Below, one piece after another: positions 46,778-55,060 of a stretch of DNA of 64,000 nt. The translations under genes were made by a program, and so were the position numbers. Within the stretch, counting starts at the first letter, position 1; every line of letters starts with the position of its first letter. A model generated the notes under the pieces. The model was not told the DNA's origin, searched no databases, and worked only from the letters and a program-made list of their open reading frames with translations. The stretch is taken from assembly GCF_007827955.1 (NCBI RefSeq), contig NZ_VITR01000006.1:310001-374000 (forward strand), written 5' to 3'. The DNA comes from Nitrospirillum pindoramense. Its GTDB lineage: Bacteria; Pseudomonadota; Alphaproteobacteria; Azospirillales; Azospirillaceae.

Positions 46778-47896
46778 TCAGCGCCCGGCCCGGCGCAGGA
46801 TGCGGCGGCAGCGCCAGTCCAGATACGTGACCAGCAGCCAGAAGCGCTTGAACGCCGGATTGCGCGTCTGGCGGTGGTGATAGCGGTAGTAGATCTGCTG
46901 GGCGATGACGGCCAGGCGGAAGAGGCCGAACACCTCGTAGAAGGTCCAGTCCACCGCCTGGGCGTCCAGCCTGTCCCCCATGGCCGCCAGATAGTGGGCC
47001 ACCACCGCGTCGCGGGTCAGCATGCCGGGCAGGTGGGTGGGCTGCCGGCGGGTGGAGCGCATAATGAAATCATCGTCCGCCTGCACCCAATAGGCCAGCG
47101 CCCCGCCCAAATCCATCAGCGGGTCGCCGATGGTGGCCATCTCCCAGTCCAGCACGCCGATCACGCGCGTCGGGTCGGCGGCATCCAGCACCAGATTGTC
47201 GAAGCGCCAGTCGTTGTGGATGACGCAAGCGGCGCTGTCCGCCGGGGTGTTGGCCGCCAGCCAGGCCCGCACCCGGGCGAAGGAGGGCACGTTCCAGGTG
47301 CGCGCCTTGAGGTAGCGCCCCGACCAGCCCTCCACCTGGCGGCGGCAATAGCCCTCGCCCTTGCCCAGGCCCGCCAGGCCAGCCGCCTCCGGGTCCACCC
47401 GGTGCAGCGCCACCAGCTTGTCCACCATGGCCAGGCACAGGCGGCGCACGGCATCCGGGCCCATGTCCAGGCCCCGCGGCAGGTTGGCACGGGGAATGAT
47501 GCCGGCGATGCGTTCCATGACATAAAAGTCGGCACCGATGAGCTGGTCGTCCTGGCACAGCCCCACCATGGTGGGAACCCAGGGAAAGACGGGCTTCAGC
47601 GCCTGCTGCACGCGGAATTCGCGGACCATGTCGTGCGCGGACTTGGCCTTGGTGCCTGCGGGGGGGCGCCGCAGGATGAAGTCGCCCTCCACCCCGTCCT
47701 CGCCATAGGCCAGGCGATAGGTCCAGTTGCTGGCGCCGCCGGAATATTGCGTCACCTGCGGCTGGCCCGTCAGCGTCGGCCGCTGGCCCTTCAGCCAGCG
47801 GTCAACCGCGGCCACGTCTAGCTCCTCCCCCGCCCTTACCGGGCCGGCCCGGTCGGTCACGGGCCGGGGTGGGACCTCACCCGGCGCCACCGTCAT
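46778..47896 (-). CDS. APH-family phosphotransferase, ACAD10/LvaA-like
   Basis: A 372-residue kinase of the aminoglycoside-phosphotransferase fold. The early 'LTQPQVTQYSGGASNWTYRL'-type nucleotide loop contains the conserved GGxSNxTY pattern. The catalytic loop is 'VIHNDWRFDNLVL' and the metal site is 'GVLDWEMATIGDP'. 'LPRGLDMGP' and 'FYEVFGLFRLAVI' are typical of the group linked with acyl-CoA dehydrogenases. In ACAD10/11 and in the bacterial Lva pathway such kinases phosphorylate the 4-hydroxyl of acyl-CoAs. The ATG overlaps the SDR stop (ATGA). The start at 47896 is supported by this overlap. Confidence 0.88.
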   Translation of the reverse strand: MTVAPGEVPPRPVTDRAGPVRAGEELDVAAVDRWLKGQRPTLTGQPQVTQYSGGASNWTYRLAYGEDGVEGDFILRRPPAGTKAKSAHDMVREFRVQQALKPVFPWVPTMVGLCQDDQLIGADFYVMERIAGIIPRANLPRGLDMGPDAVRRLCLAMVDKLVALHRVDPEAAGLAGLGKGEGYCRRQVEGWSGRYLKARTWNVPSFARVRAWLAANTPADSAACVIHNDWRFDNLVLDAADPTRVIGVLDWEMATIGDPLMDLGGALAYWVQADDDFIMRSTRRQPTHLPGMLTRDAVVAHYLAAMGDRLDAQAVDWTFYEVFGLFRLAVIAQQIYYRYHHRQTRNPAFKRFWLLVTYLDWRCRRILRRAGR

Positions 47897-48774
47897 CGGG
47901 CGCCGGCCGTCGGCTGCTGGGCCTGGGCGGCGGCGGTGCGCGACGGTGCCGCCATGCTGCGGGCCCGCCGGTCGATCATGGCCACGTACCAGGCGCGGGG
48001 CATCAACCGCTTCATCAGCCAAAAGCGGCGTCCCTCCTTATGCGGCAGCAGATGGCAGCGGCCCACGGCCACGCCCTGGTAGACATACTCGGCCACGTCG
48101 TCGGCCGTGATGCCGGGACGGTTCAGCAGCTTGTCCACCCGGGCGCGCAAGCGGGGATCGGAGGTGCGCAGGCTGGATGCCAGGTTAGTCTTGAAGAAGG
48201 ACGGGCAGATGACGCTGACGCCGATGCCGCTGGGCGCCAGTTCATGCTGCAAGGTTTCCGAGAGCGACACCACCGCCGCCTTGGTCGCGTTGTAGGCGCT
48301 CATCATCGGCATATCGAGCAGGCCGGCCATGGAGGCGGTGTTGACGAAATAGCCATGGCCCTGCGCCTTGAACATCGGCGTGAAGGCCCTGCACCCCCGC
48401 ACCACCCCCATCAGGTTGATGTCGATGATCCAGCGCCAGTCGTCCAGCGGCGTGTCGTCGATGTTGCCGGCCTGGGCCACGCCGGCGTTGTTGACGACGA
48501 TGTCGACCCCGCCCCAGCGCTGGGTCAATGCCTGGGCTGCGGCGTCCAGGGCGCCGTCGTCGCGCACGTCGCACGGGATGGCGAAGGCATCCGGGGCGAT
48601 GGCCGACAGTTCCGCCACCGCCGCCGCCAGGGCATCCGGGTTGATGTCGCCCACGGCCACGCGCCAGCCCGCCCGGGCGTAGCGCTTGCCCAGCGCCAGG
48701 CCCAGGCCGCTGGCCCCGCCGGTGATGAAGATGCGCCCGCCGCCGCTGCCCGTCTTCGGTGTGATCGCCACCAT
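47893..48774 (-). CDS. Short-chain dehydrogenase/reductase
   Basis: A 293-residue SDR with 'ITGGASGLGLALG', D in 'VGDINPD' (favouring NAD), 'NNAGVAQAGN', Ser in 'VNTASMAGL' and 'YNATKAAV'. A long C-terminal extension follows ('FWLMKRLMPRAWY'). It starts 4 bases after the acyl-CoA dehydrogenase stop and overlaps the kinase start, so the three are co-translated. LvaD of the levulinate operon is also an SDR, which fits. ATG 48774 has GGAGGG upstream. Confidence 0.88.
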   Translation of the reverse strand: MVAITPKTGSGGGRIFITGGASGLGLALGKRYARAGWRVAVGDINPDALAAAVAELSAIAPDAFAIPCDVRDDGALDAAAQALTQRWGGVDIVVNNAGVAQAGNIDDTPLDDWRWIIDINLMGVVRGCRAFTPMFKAQGHGYFVNTASMAGLLDMPMMSAYNATKAAVVSLSETLQHELAPSGIGVSVICPSFFKTNLASSLRTSDPRLRARVDKLLNRPGITADDVAEYVYQGVAVGRCHLLPHKEGRRFWLMKRLMPRAWYVAMIDRRARSMAAPSRTAAAQAQQPTAGAR

Positions 48775-48778
48775 GCCG

Positions 48779-50023
48779 TCAACCCTCCCCTTTGGTCTTT
48801 TTGTAGCCACGCTTGGCCAGTTCGATGCGGGCGATCATGGCCTTGTGCACCTCATCCGGACCATCGGCCAGGCGCAGGGACCGCGCCTGGGCGTAGAAGC
48901 CGGCCAAGGGCGTGTCACCCGACACGCCCGCACCGCCATGGATCTGGATGGCGGCGTCCACCACCCGCTCCAGCACGCTGGGCGCCACCACCTTGATGGC
49001 GGAAATTTCCGTCAACGCCGCCTGGGTTCCCACCTTGTCCATCTTCCAGGCGGCGAACAAGGTCAGCAGGCGGGCCTGGTCGATGGCCACGCGCGCCTCC
49101 GCCACCCGCTCACGGTTGCCGCCCAGGTCGATCAGCGGCCGACCGAAGGCGGTACGGCTGGTGCCCCGGCGGATCATCAGGTCCAAGGCCGCCTCAGCCG
49201 CCCCCAGGCAGCGCATGCAATGGTGGATGCGGCCGGGACCCAGGCGGCCCTGCGCGATCTCAAACCCCATGCCGGGCCCGGCGATCAGGTTGGACGCGGG
49301 CACGCGGACCCGGTCGAACGTCACCTCGCCATGGCCGTGCGGTGCGTCCAGGCTGCCGAAGACGGGCAACATGCGTTCGATCCGCACGCCGGGCGCGTCC
49401 AGGGGCACCAGCACCATGGAATGCTGGTGATGCCGATCGCGGTTTTCATCGGGCGTGCGGGCCATGACGATGGCGATGCGGGCGCGGGGGTCGCCGATGC
49501 CGCTGGACCACCATTTGCGGCCCGTCACCACCACCTCATCCCCCTCCACCACCGCCGTGGCGGCCATATTGGTGGCGTCGGAGGAGGCGACCTCCGGCTC
49601 CGTCATGCAGAAGACGCTGCGGATCTCACCGGCCAGGAGGGGTTGCAGCCATTGTTCCCGCTGCGCCGGGCTGCCGTAGCGCCACAGCACCTCCATATTG
49701 CCGGTGTCGGGGGCGTTGCAGTTGAACACCTCCGGCGCCATCAGGCTGTGGCCGGTGGCCTCGGCGATGGGGGCGTATTCCAGGGTGCTGAGGCCGGCGG
49801 CCAGTTCCGCATCGGGCAGGAACAGGTTCCACAAGCCTTCCGCCTTGGCACGGGCCTTCAGCTCTTCCATCTTCGGCGGCACCCGCCAGCCGGTCCAGTC
49901 GGGGCCGTCATGGGCCGCCACGTCGCGCCAGTACTGCGCCTCCACCGGCGCGATATGATCGGCGATGAAGCGGCGGACACGGTCCAGATAGTCCTGGGCC
50001 CGCGCGCTGGGCTGAAAGTCCAT
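48779..50023 (-). CDS. Acyl-CoA dehydrogenase, ACAD10/11-like
   Basis: A 414-residue FAD-dependent dehydrogenase. The N-terminal helical part is 'RVRRFIADHIAPVEAQYW'. The FAD/substrate middle domain has 'VFCMTEPEVASSDATNMAATA' and 'KWWSSGIGDPRA'. The C-terminal helices carry 'HHCMRCLGAAEAALDLM' and 'IQIHGGAGVSGDTPLA'. This pattern matches the bacterial group partnered with APH-like kinases. ATG 50023 has AAAGGGAGAGGA before it; the frame runs on upstream to 51010 only as antisense to the LysR gene. First gene of the operon. Confidence 0.93.
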   Translation of the reverse strand: MDFQPSARAQDYLDRVRRFIADHIAPVEAQYWRDVAAHDGPDWTGWRVPPKMEELKARAKAEGLWNLFLPDAELAAGLSTLEYAPIAEATGHSLMAPEVFNCNAPDTGNMEVLWRYGSPAQREQWLQPLLAGEIRSVFCMTEPEVASSDATNMAATAVVEGDEVVVTGRKWWSSGIGDPRARIAIVMARTPDENRDRHHQHSMVLVPLDAPGVRIERMLPVFGSLDAPHGHGEVTFDRVRVPASNLIAGPGMGFEIAQGRLGPGRIHHCMRCLGAAEAALDLMIRRGTSRTAFGRPLIDLGGNRERVAEARVAIDQARLLTLFAAWKMDKVGTQAALTEISAIKVVAPSVLERVVDAAIQIHGGAGVSGDTPLAGFYAQARSLRLADGPDEVHKAMIARIELAKRGYKKTKGEG

Positions 50024-50058
50024 GGCGTCCTCTCCCTTTTGTTGAGGGGAGTGTAGCG

Positions 50059-50116
50059 CCGGATTGACATGAACAGTCCGGAAGTTTATGCGCGATAAAC
50101 CATGAATGACGTTCAT
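50059..50116 (+). promoter_or_regulatory. LysR promoter with three operator-like dyads
   Basis: A perfect -35 box TTGACA (50064-50069) with 17-base spacing to TATGCG (50087-50092) reads toward the lysR gene. Dyads: CCGGA-N13-TCCGG (50059-50081), GTTTAT-GCGCG-ATAAAC (50084-50100, containing a T-N11-A core) and ATGAA-TGACG-TTCAT (50102-50116, on the start codon). They suit autoregulation and divergent control of the acyl-CoA dehydrogenase operon. Confidence 0.6.
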
Positions 50117-51070
50117 GATACGCGCCTGCTGGCCAGGCTGGACCTGAACCTGCTGCGGGTATTCGACGCCGTGTACCGGGCGCGCAGCCTGACCCGCGCG
50201 GCGGATGAGCTGGCGCTGTCGCAGTCGGCGGTAAGCCACGCCCTGGCCCGCCTGCGCGACCAGTTGGGCCCGCACCTGGGCACGGGGGCCACGGGGGTTG
50301 GAAATGAACCGCTGTTTCCCCGCGACGGCCGGGGGGTGGCCCCCTCGGCCCTGGCGCGCCGCCTGGCGCCCCGCGTGAGGGAGGCGCTGGCCGCCCTGGG
50401 ACGGGCCCTGGCCGACGTACAGGACTTTCAGCCGGACCGCGACCTGCGCCAGGCCGTCATCGCCATGCCCGAGGCGGTGGAGCCGGCCCTGCTGCCGGTC
50501 ATGATGGCGCGCCTGAGACAGCATCTGGCCGAAGGGTCCAGCCCCCGGCTGGACAGCGTGCGGCTGGATCGGGCGACCATGAAGGCCGACCTGGCCCGGG
50601 GGCGCATGGATCTGGCGGTGGACGTGGCGCTGGCGCCCGACCCGGACCTGTGCCACTTGCCCCTGCTGCGGGACGATTATTGCCTGGTCGCGGCGGCCGG
50701 CCATGCGCCGGTGGACCTGGACGGATATCGGACGGCGGCCCACATCGCCGTCTCCTCCCGCCGCAGCGGACCGGCGGTGGAGGACTACGCCCTGCTGCGC
50801 CTGGGCATACAGCGAAAAATCGCCCTGCGCTGCCAACGGTATGAAACCGCCTGCCGCGTGGTAGCGGAAACCGGCCTGAATGGGGGTGGGCTTTTGCTGA
50901 CCATGGGCCGCCATCATGGCCAGCCGCTGGTGGATGGCAGCCGGGGTACCCTGAACATCCTGCCCCTTCCCCTGGACATGCCGCCATTGGCGTTTAATCT
51001 CTACTGGCATCGGACCAGCGACACCGACCCCGCCAGTCGCTGGCTGCGCGACGTTCTGCGCCCGGCTTGA
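50102..51070 (+). CDS. LysR-family transcriptional regulator
   Basis: A 322-residue regulator with an N-terminal helix-turn-helix ('SLTRAADELALSQSAVSHALARLRD') and a periplasmic-binding-like effector domain. An odd stretch of about 12 residues ('PHLGTGATGVGN') sits between the helix-turn-helix and 'EPLFPRDGRG', where relatives go directly from 'LGD' to 'PLF', so it is an insertion in the wing. No clear ribosome site precedes ATG 50102, and the predicted transcription start is close, so the mRNA may be leaderless. It probably controls the divergent operon. Confidence 0.88.
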   Translation: MNDVHDTRLLARLDLNLLRVFDAVYRARSLTRAADELALSQSAVSHALARLRDQLGPHLGTGATGVGNEPLFPRDGRGVAPSALARRLAPRVREALAALGRALADVQDFQPDRDLRQAVIAMPEAVEPALLPVMMARLRQHLAEGSSPRLDSVRLDRATMKADLARGRMDLAVDVALAPDPDLCHLPLLRDDYCLVAAAGHAPVDLDGYRTAAHIAVSSRRSGPAVEDYALLRLGIQRKIALRCQRYETACRVVAETGLNGGGLLLTMGRHHGQPLVDGSRGTLNILPLPLDMPPLAFNLYWHRTSDTDPASRWLRDVLRPA

Positions 51071-51105
51071 GGGGCGCCGTCATCACAAGGTCAAGGACCC
51101 CCGCC

Positions 51106-52095
51106 ATGCCGCGATTCCTGCGCCCCGCCCGCTTAAGCCCGTTGTTCCGACGCATCCTGCCCTTGGCCTTCGCCGCCCTGCTGGGGTTTGGCCTGGGGGC
51201 GGGCCCCGCCCGGGCCGACACCGCGGCCGACCTGGCCATGGCCCGCCTGGCCATGGCCAGGCATGATTATGCCGAGGCCCTGCCCAAGCTGACGGCGCTG
51301 GCCCAGCAGGGGGATGCCGGGGCCATGGTGGAACTGGCCAAGGCATACGGCCAAGGCCTGGGCGTGACGGTGGACAAGGACAAGGCCCTGGCCTATCTGC
51401 GCCAGGCGGCGGACAGGGGCAACGCCCAGGCCCAGGTGGGGCTGGCGGTGCTGTACGACCAGGGCAGCAACGGCCTGCCCAAGGACCCGGCGGAGGCCGC
51501 GCGCCTCTACAAACTGGCGGCCGACCAGGGCAACGCCCGCGGCCAGGTCAGCCTGGGCTGGCATTATGAACACGGCAGCGGCGTGCCCCAGGACGTGGCC
51601 GAGGCGGTACGCCTCTATACCCTGGGTGCCCGCCAGGGCGATCCCGCCGGTCTCACCAACCTGGGCTGGATGTACCAGAACGGCACCGGCGTGCAGGCCA
51701 ACCTCACGGAGGCCGCGCGCCTGTACAAGCAGGCGGCCAGCCAGGGCTTCGTCCGCGCCCAGGGTCAGATGGGGGCCATTTACCTGGCGGGCGTAGGCGT
51801 CGCCAAGGACCCGGTCGAGGCCGCGCGCTGGAACATGATGGCGGCGGAGCGGGGGTGGGCGCCCGCCCAGTTCGCCCTGGGATTCCAATACCGCCAGGGC
51901 GAAGGCGTCCCCCGTGACGACGCCAAGGCCCTGCAGTGGCTGCGCAAGGCGGCCGATGGCGGGGAACAGGGCGCCATCAACCTGCTGGCGCAGATGTATG
52001 AAAGCGGCGACGGCGCGCCCAAGGATCTGGCGGAGGCCAAACGCCTGCGCGCCCTGCTGCCTGCGGACCGACGGCCGGGCACGACGGCGCAATAA
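51106..52095 (+). CDS. Exported Sel1-repeat protein
   Basis: 329 residues with a signal peptide ending near 'PARADT'. Seven Sel1-like repeats follow, with pattern 'A...LG..Y..G.GV..D...A...Y..AA.QG', for example 'ARGQVSLGWHYEHGSGVPQD'. Such solenoids bind partner proteins in the periplasm. ATG 51106 has AAGGA before it. No partner is evident; it follows lysR by 35 bases and could share its transcript. Confidence 0.88.
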   Translation: MPRFLRPARLSPLFRRILPLAFAALLGFGLGAGPARADTAADLAMARLAMARHDYAEALPKLTALAQQGDAGAMVELAKAYGQGLGVTVDKDKALAYLRQAADRGNAQAQVGLAVLYDQGSNGLPKDPAEAARLYKLAADQGNARGQVSLGWHYEHGSGVPQDVAEAVRLYTLGARQGDPAGLTNLGWMYQNGTGVQANLTEAARLYKQAASQGFVRAQGQMGAIYLAGVGVAKDPVEAARWNMMAAERGWAPAQFALGFQYRQGEGVPRDDAKALQWLRKAADGGEQGAINLLAQMYESGDGAPKDLAEAKRLRALLPADRRPGTTAQ

Positions 52096-52113
52096 GCACC
52101 GGCCTGGGCACCA

Positions 52114-53733
52114 TCACGCCCCGGAAGTCTGCCGCGAATTGGCCAGCAATTCCACGCGCGTCAGGCGGGCGATGTGCCGGGGTGTCATCGTCCAGCCGCC
52201 GATAAGGTCGCCGGCCAGGAAATCGGCGCCGACGCGATCGATCAGCGCCTCCGCCTCCACCGTGTGCACGCCCTCGACATAAAGCTTCAGGCGCCGCCGC
52301 TGTGCCTCCGCCGCGACCAGGCCCAGATCGGTGGCCACCCGGTCGGCGAGGGGCCGTTCCGTCCCCGGGCCGTCGAGGGCCGTGGGAAGCGCCAGGGGAT
52401 CGTCCACCCCCGGGAGGACGACCCCCACGCCCTTGACCCCCGCCGCCTCCAGGATGCCCATGTCCTGACGGCCCAGGCGCACCTCCACCGTGACCCCCCG
52501 GCCGACCGGGCGCAACGCGGTGACAAAGTCGGCCAGGCGGCCGGTGGGCGTCCCCGCGGGCAAGCCCACGAGGTGATAACTGAGAAAGGGAACAAGATGC
52601 GCCGGGATGCGGCTGGCCAGCGCCAGATAGGATCGGCGGCGGCGCATGGCCGCCAGGGTTTCGTAGTGGACGGGCAAGGACAGGTAGAAACGGAAACGGC
52701 TGTCATACAGGTCCAGATACACGGCGATGGCCTGCCGCACCGTCTCCTCATCCAATTCCAGGATCGCGGCGAGGTTCTCGGCGGACAAGCTGCCGGCTGC
52801 GGTCTGCGGAATGGTGTCGTAGCCGTAAACCGCCTGGCCCCCGCGCCGCACCCGCCGGCCACGCGCGACGTAAAGCGATACAGACTGGTGGACGGCATCC
52901 CAGACGGGGCGGTAGACGATTTCCAGCGGCCCCAGTTGTCCCCGCGCGGCCCAGGCCGCGGTCACGTCCTCCTGGCGAAAGCTGCCTCCCCCCTGCGCCA
53001 TCAGCGGCACCCACCCCGGTTCGCCAGCAGCGCCACCGGCGCCGGCCAGGGTGGCAGGGGCCCGCCCGCCCGGTGGGCCTTGGTGGTCGCCCCCTGATCC
53101 GCCCCCCGAGTCGGCCCCGGATTCGGCCCCGGATTCGGCCCCGGATTCGGACGCGGCATCGGCGTCAGCGGCATCCGCCATCATGTCGGACAGGCGGTGC
53201 GGCCGAACCACCAGGTCGCCGGAAACCTGGCGCACAGCGGTGCGCACCACGATGGTGGCGGCATCGGCGTCGCCCAACAACAGGCGCTGGAGATCCCGCA
53301 GGATGCGCGCGCACAGCAGGCTGGCGGCGCGTTCGTCCAGGCGCGCGAACACCACCAGATAGGTGTCGGTGCCATAAGGGAAAACGATATCGGCCGGGTC
53401 CAGCGACTGTTTCAGCAGCCGTTCCGTCAACTGATGCACCCGATCCCGAACGGCTGGCCAACGGGCCCCCAGCCTGTCCCGCAGGCTTTCCAGGCCCAGC
53501 AGCTGGACCGTGCCGGCGCAGATCCTGGCCTGGCGTTCCAGGATGGTGCTCAGACGGTTCTGCAAATCGTCCGAAACCGACTCGGGCGTCACGGATTCCA
53601 GGGATGGTCGCCGCGCCGAGGTCGCCGGGCGCGGCCCGGGCGGGTCATCCCCCTGCCACCAAGCCGTTATTTTGGTGATCAGATTGGACATGCCGCCGTC
53701 TGTCGCCCCCGCTTGCCCATGCATCCTGTTCAT
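52114..53733 (-). CDS. Protein with degenerate EAL-like domain
   Basis: A 539-residue protein. Residues about 55-180 look like a degenerate GGDEF-type fold ('DLQNRLSTILERQARICAG', 'DIVFPYGTDTYLVVFARLDE'). A low-complexity Ser/Gly/Glu/Ala linker with ESGA repeats follows. The C-terminal part resembles an EAL domain ('GPLEIVYRPVWD', 'LYVEGVHTVEAEALIDRVGADFLAGDLIGG') but the EAL signature and several metal ligands are absent. Cyclic-di-GMP hydrolysis is unlikely; binding or scaffolding is possible. The start may be 53733 or ATG 53691; neither has a clear ribosome site. Confidence 0.7.
   Translation of the reverse strand: MNRMHGQAGATDGGMSNLITKITAWWQGDDPPGPRPATSARRPSLESVTPESVSDDLQNRLSTILERQARICAGTVQLLGLESLRDRLGARWPAVRDRVHQLTERLLKQSLDPADIVFPYGTDTYLVVFARLDERAASLLCARILRDLQRLLLGDADAATIVVRTAVRQVSGDLVVRPHRLSDMMADAADADAASESGAESGAESGADSGGGSGGDHQGPPGGRAPATLAGAGGAAGEPGWVPLMAQGGGSFRQEDVTAAWAARGQLGPLEIVYRPVWDAVHQSVSLYVARGRRVRRGGQAVYGYDTIPQTAAGSLSAENLAAILELDEETVRQAIAVYLDLYDSRFRFYLSLPVHYETLAAMRRRRSYLALASRIPAHLVPFLSYHLVGLPAGTPTGRLADFVTALRPVGRGVTVEVRLGRQDMGILEAAGVKGVGVVLPGVDDPLALPTALDGPGTERPLADRVATDLGLVAAEAQRRRLKLYVEGVHTVEAEALIDRVGADFLAGDLIGGWTMTPRHIARLTRVELLANSRQTSGA
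53108..53155 (-). repeat. Four 12-bp tandem repeats coding for ESGA units
   Basis: Units GAGTCGGCCCCG, GATTCGGCCCCG (twice, identical) and GATTCGGACGCG on the plus strand, in frame with the EAL-like gene on the minus strand. Copy number could vary without a frameshift, changing linker length. Confidence 0.85.
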
Positions 53734-53788
53734 GGTGCCGGTACCAGCGAGCCAAGAGAACTATAACAGGCGGGTTAGCCCGGCGGGG

Positions 53789-54844
53789 TCACCGGCGCCC
53801 CCCTTTGGAGGGAGGTGGCGCTGTCGATTCCCGCACCACGACCTCAAACTCCAGCAGCCGCCGCGGCATGGGATGGCTCCACGGCTGGCGCCGTACCGCC
53901 CGGTCGATCAGCAGGTCGGCGGCGGCCGCCGCCATGCGGGTGATGGGCTGGCGGATGGTGGTCAGCTGCGGCCAGATGATGCGCGCGACCGGCGTGTCGT
54001 CGAAGCCGGCAACCGACAGGTCGGCCGGTACGGACAAGCCCAGACGCTGCGCCACCGCGACCGAGGCGGCCGCCATGTCGTCGTTGCTGGCGAAGATGGC
54101 GGTGGGCCGATCGGCCAGGGTCAGCAGCTGTTCGGCGCAGGCCATGCCGGTGCGATAGGAGAAATGGCCCGGCCGCACCAGGTCGGGATCCAGCGGGATG
54201 CGGTGATCCGCCAATTCGTCGCGAAAGCCCTGGTAGCGTTGTTCCGTGGCGCCATGGTCGGGATGGCCCAGCAGGAAACCGATGCGGCGGTGGCCCAGGC
54301 TGATGAGATAGGCCGTCATCTGGCGGGCGGCGGCATAGTCGTCCATGTAGACGAAGGGCGCGGTCTCGCGGTCCGTGTCGGGCGCGATGCGCACCAGCGG
54401 AATGCGGGACGCCCGCAATGCCTGCAACACGCCGGCGTGATCCACCAGCGGCGGGGTCAGGATGACACCCTCCAACCGCAACTGGGAAATGAGGTCGAGA
54501 ACCTGGTCGCCGACGGCGGGGTCCGTGCTGTCCCACGGTTCCACCAGCAGATGGAAGCCGCCCTCGCGGCAGCGGGCCACGGCACCCGTCTGCACGTCGC
54601 TCATATAGTGGGCGCTGGGATTGTCGTAAAACAGCCCGATCAGGAAGGAACGGTCACCGGCCAGGCCCCGGGCGTTCAGGTTGGGGCGGTAGTCCAGGCG
54701 GTTGATGGCATCCTGGACGCGGCTCTGGGTCTCATGGGAAACGCCGGCCTCGCGGTTGATGACCCGCGACACGGTCTTGATGGACACCTTGGCCAGGTCC
54801 GCGACCTCCCGGATGGTGATCGACCGCTTCTCCGGCTGGACCAT
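53789..54844 (-). CDS. LacI-family transcriptional regulator
   Basis: 351 residues. The N-terminal LacI helix-turn-helix and hinge read 'TIREVADLAKVSIKTVSRVIN' and 'RLDYRPNLNARGLAG', followed by a sugar-binding-like effector domain ('IFASNDDMAAASVAVAQRLGL', 'SVAGFDDTPVARIIWP'). It is close in sequence to the LacI protein at 59374. It lies downstream of the TonB receptor gene on the same strand, beyond two hairpins. ATG 54844 is chosen over TTG 54856. It likely senses a carbohydrate-like ligand and binds the ATGACA-type dyads nearby (inference). Confidence 0.9.
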   Translation of the reverse strand: MVQPEKRSITIREVADLAKVSIKTVSRVINREAGVSHETQSRVQDAINRLDYRPNLNARGLAGDRSFLIGLFYDNPSAHYMSDVQTGAVARCREGGFHLLVEPWDSTDPAVGDQVLDLISQLRLEGVILTPPLVDHAGVLQALRASRIPLVRIAPDTDRETAPFVYMDDYAAARQMTAYLISLGHRRIGFLLGHPDHGATEQRYQGFRDELADHRIPLDPDLVRPGHFSYRTGMACAEQLLTLADRPTAIFASNDDMAAASVAVAQRLGLSVPADLSVAGFDDTPVARIIWPQLTTIRQPITRMAAAAADLLIDRAVRRQPWSHPMPRRLLEFEVVVRESTAPPPSKGGRR

Positions 54845-54870
54845 GGAGTATTCCAAATCAAGGGGTGTGG

Positions 54871-54890
54871 GGCGCCATCGTTATGGCGCC
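54871..54890. promoter_or_regulatory. Perfect 20-bp dyad upstream of the first lacI gene
   Basis: GGCGCCAT-CGTT-ATGGCGCC, 27 bases before the lacI ATG on the minus strand. It could be an autoregulatory operator or a leader hairpin. It differs from the ATGACA-nCGn-TGTCAT sites at the receptor, halogenase and symporter promoters. Confidence 0.5.
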
Positions 54891-54914
54891 GGATAGGGCG
54901 GCGGAAAAGGAATA

Positions 54915-54959
54915 AAGAAAAAGGGATAAAGGATGGGCGGCGCGGGGGCGCCGCCCATC
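54915..54959 (-). terminator. Rho-independent terminator downstream of the TonB receptor gene
   Basis: An 11-bp stem (GATGGGCGGCG / CGCCGCCCATC) with a 6-base loop, followed on the minus strand by the T-rich CTTTATCCCTTTTTCTTT. Confidence 0.82.
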
Positions 54960-55001
54960 AAGGCGCAGGATTCGGGGAGAGTGCATCCTGCCAGGAAAGG
55001 G

Positions 55002-55039
55002 CCCGGGGCCTGGGGAAAACCATTCCCTCAGGCCCCGGG
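55002..55039 (-). terminator. First hairpin after the TonB receptor gene
   Basis: An 11-bp stem (CCCGGGGCCTG / CAGGCCCCGGG) with a 16-base loop, 21 bases past the receptor stop. It lacks a T tract and lies in tandem with the terminator at 54915-54959. It may protect the receptor mRNA 3' end. Confidence 0.55.
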
Positions 55040-55060
55040 GTCAACACGCGAACGAACGGA

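Noticed and set aside
50024-51010. Upstream extension of the acyl-CoA dehydrogenase frame
   Set aside because: It runs antisense to the LysR gene; homology and the ribosome site both start at 50023.
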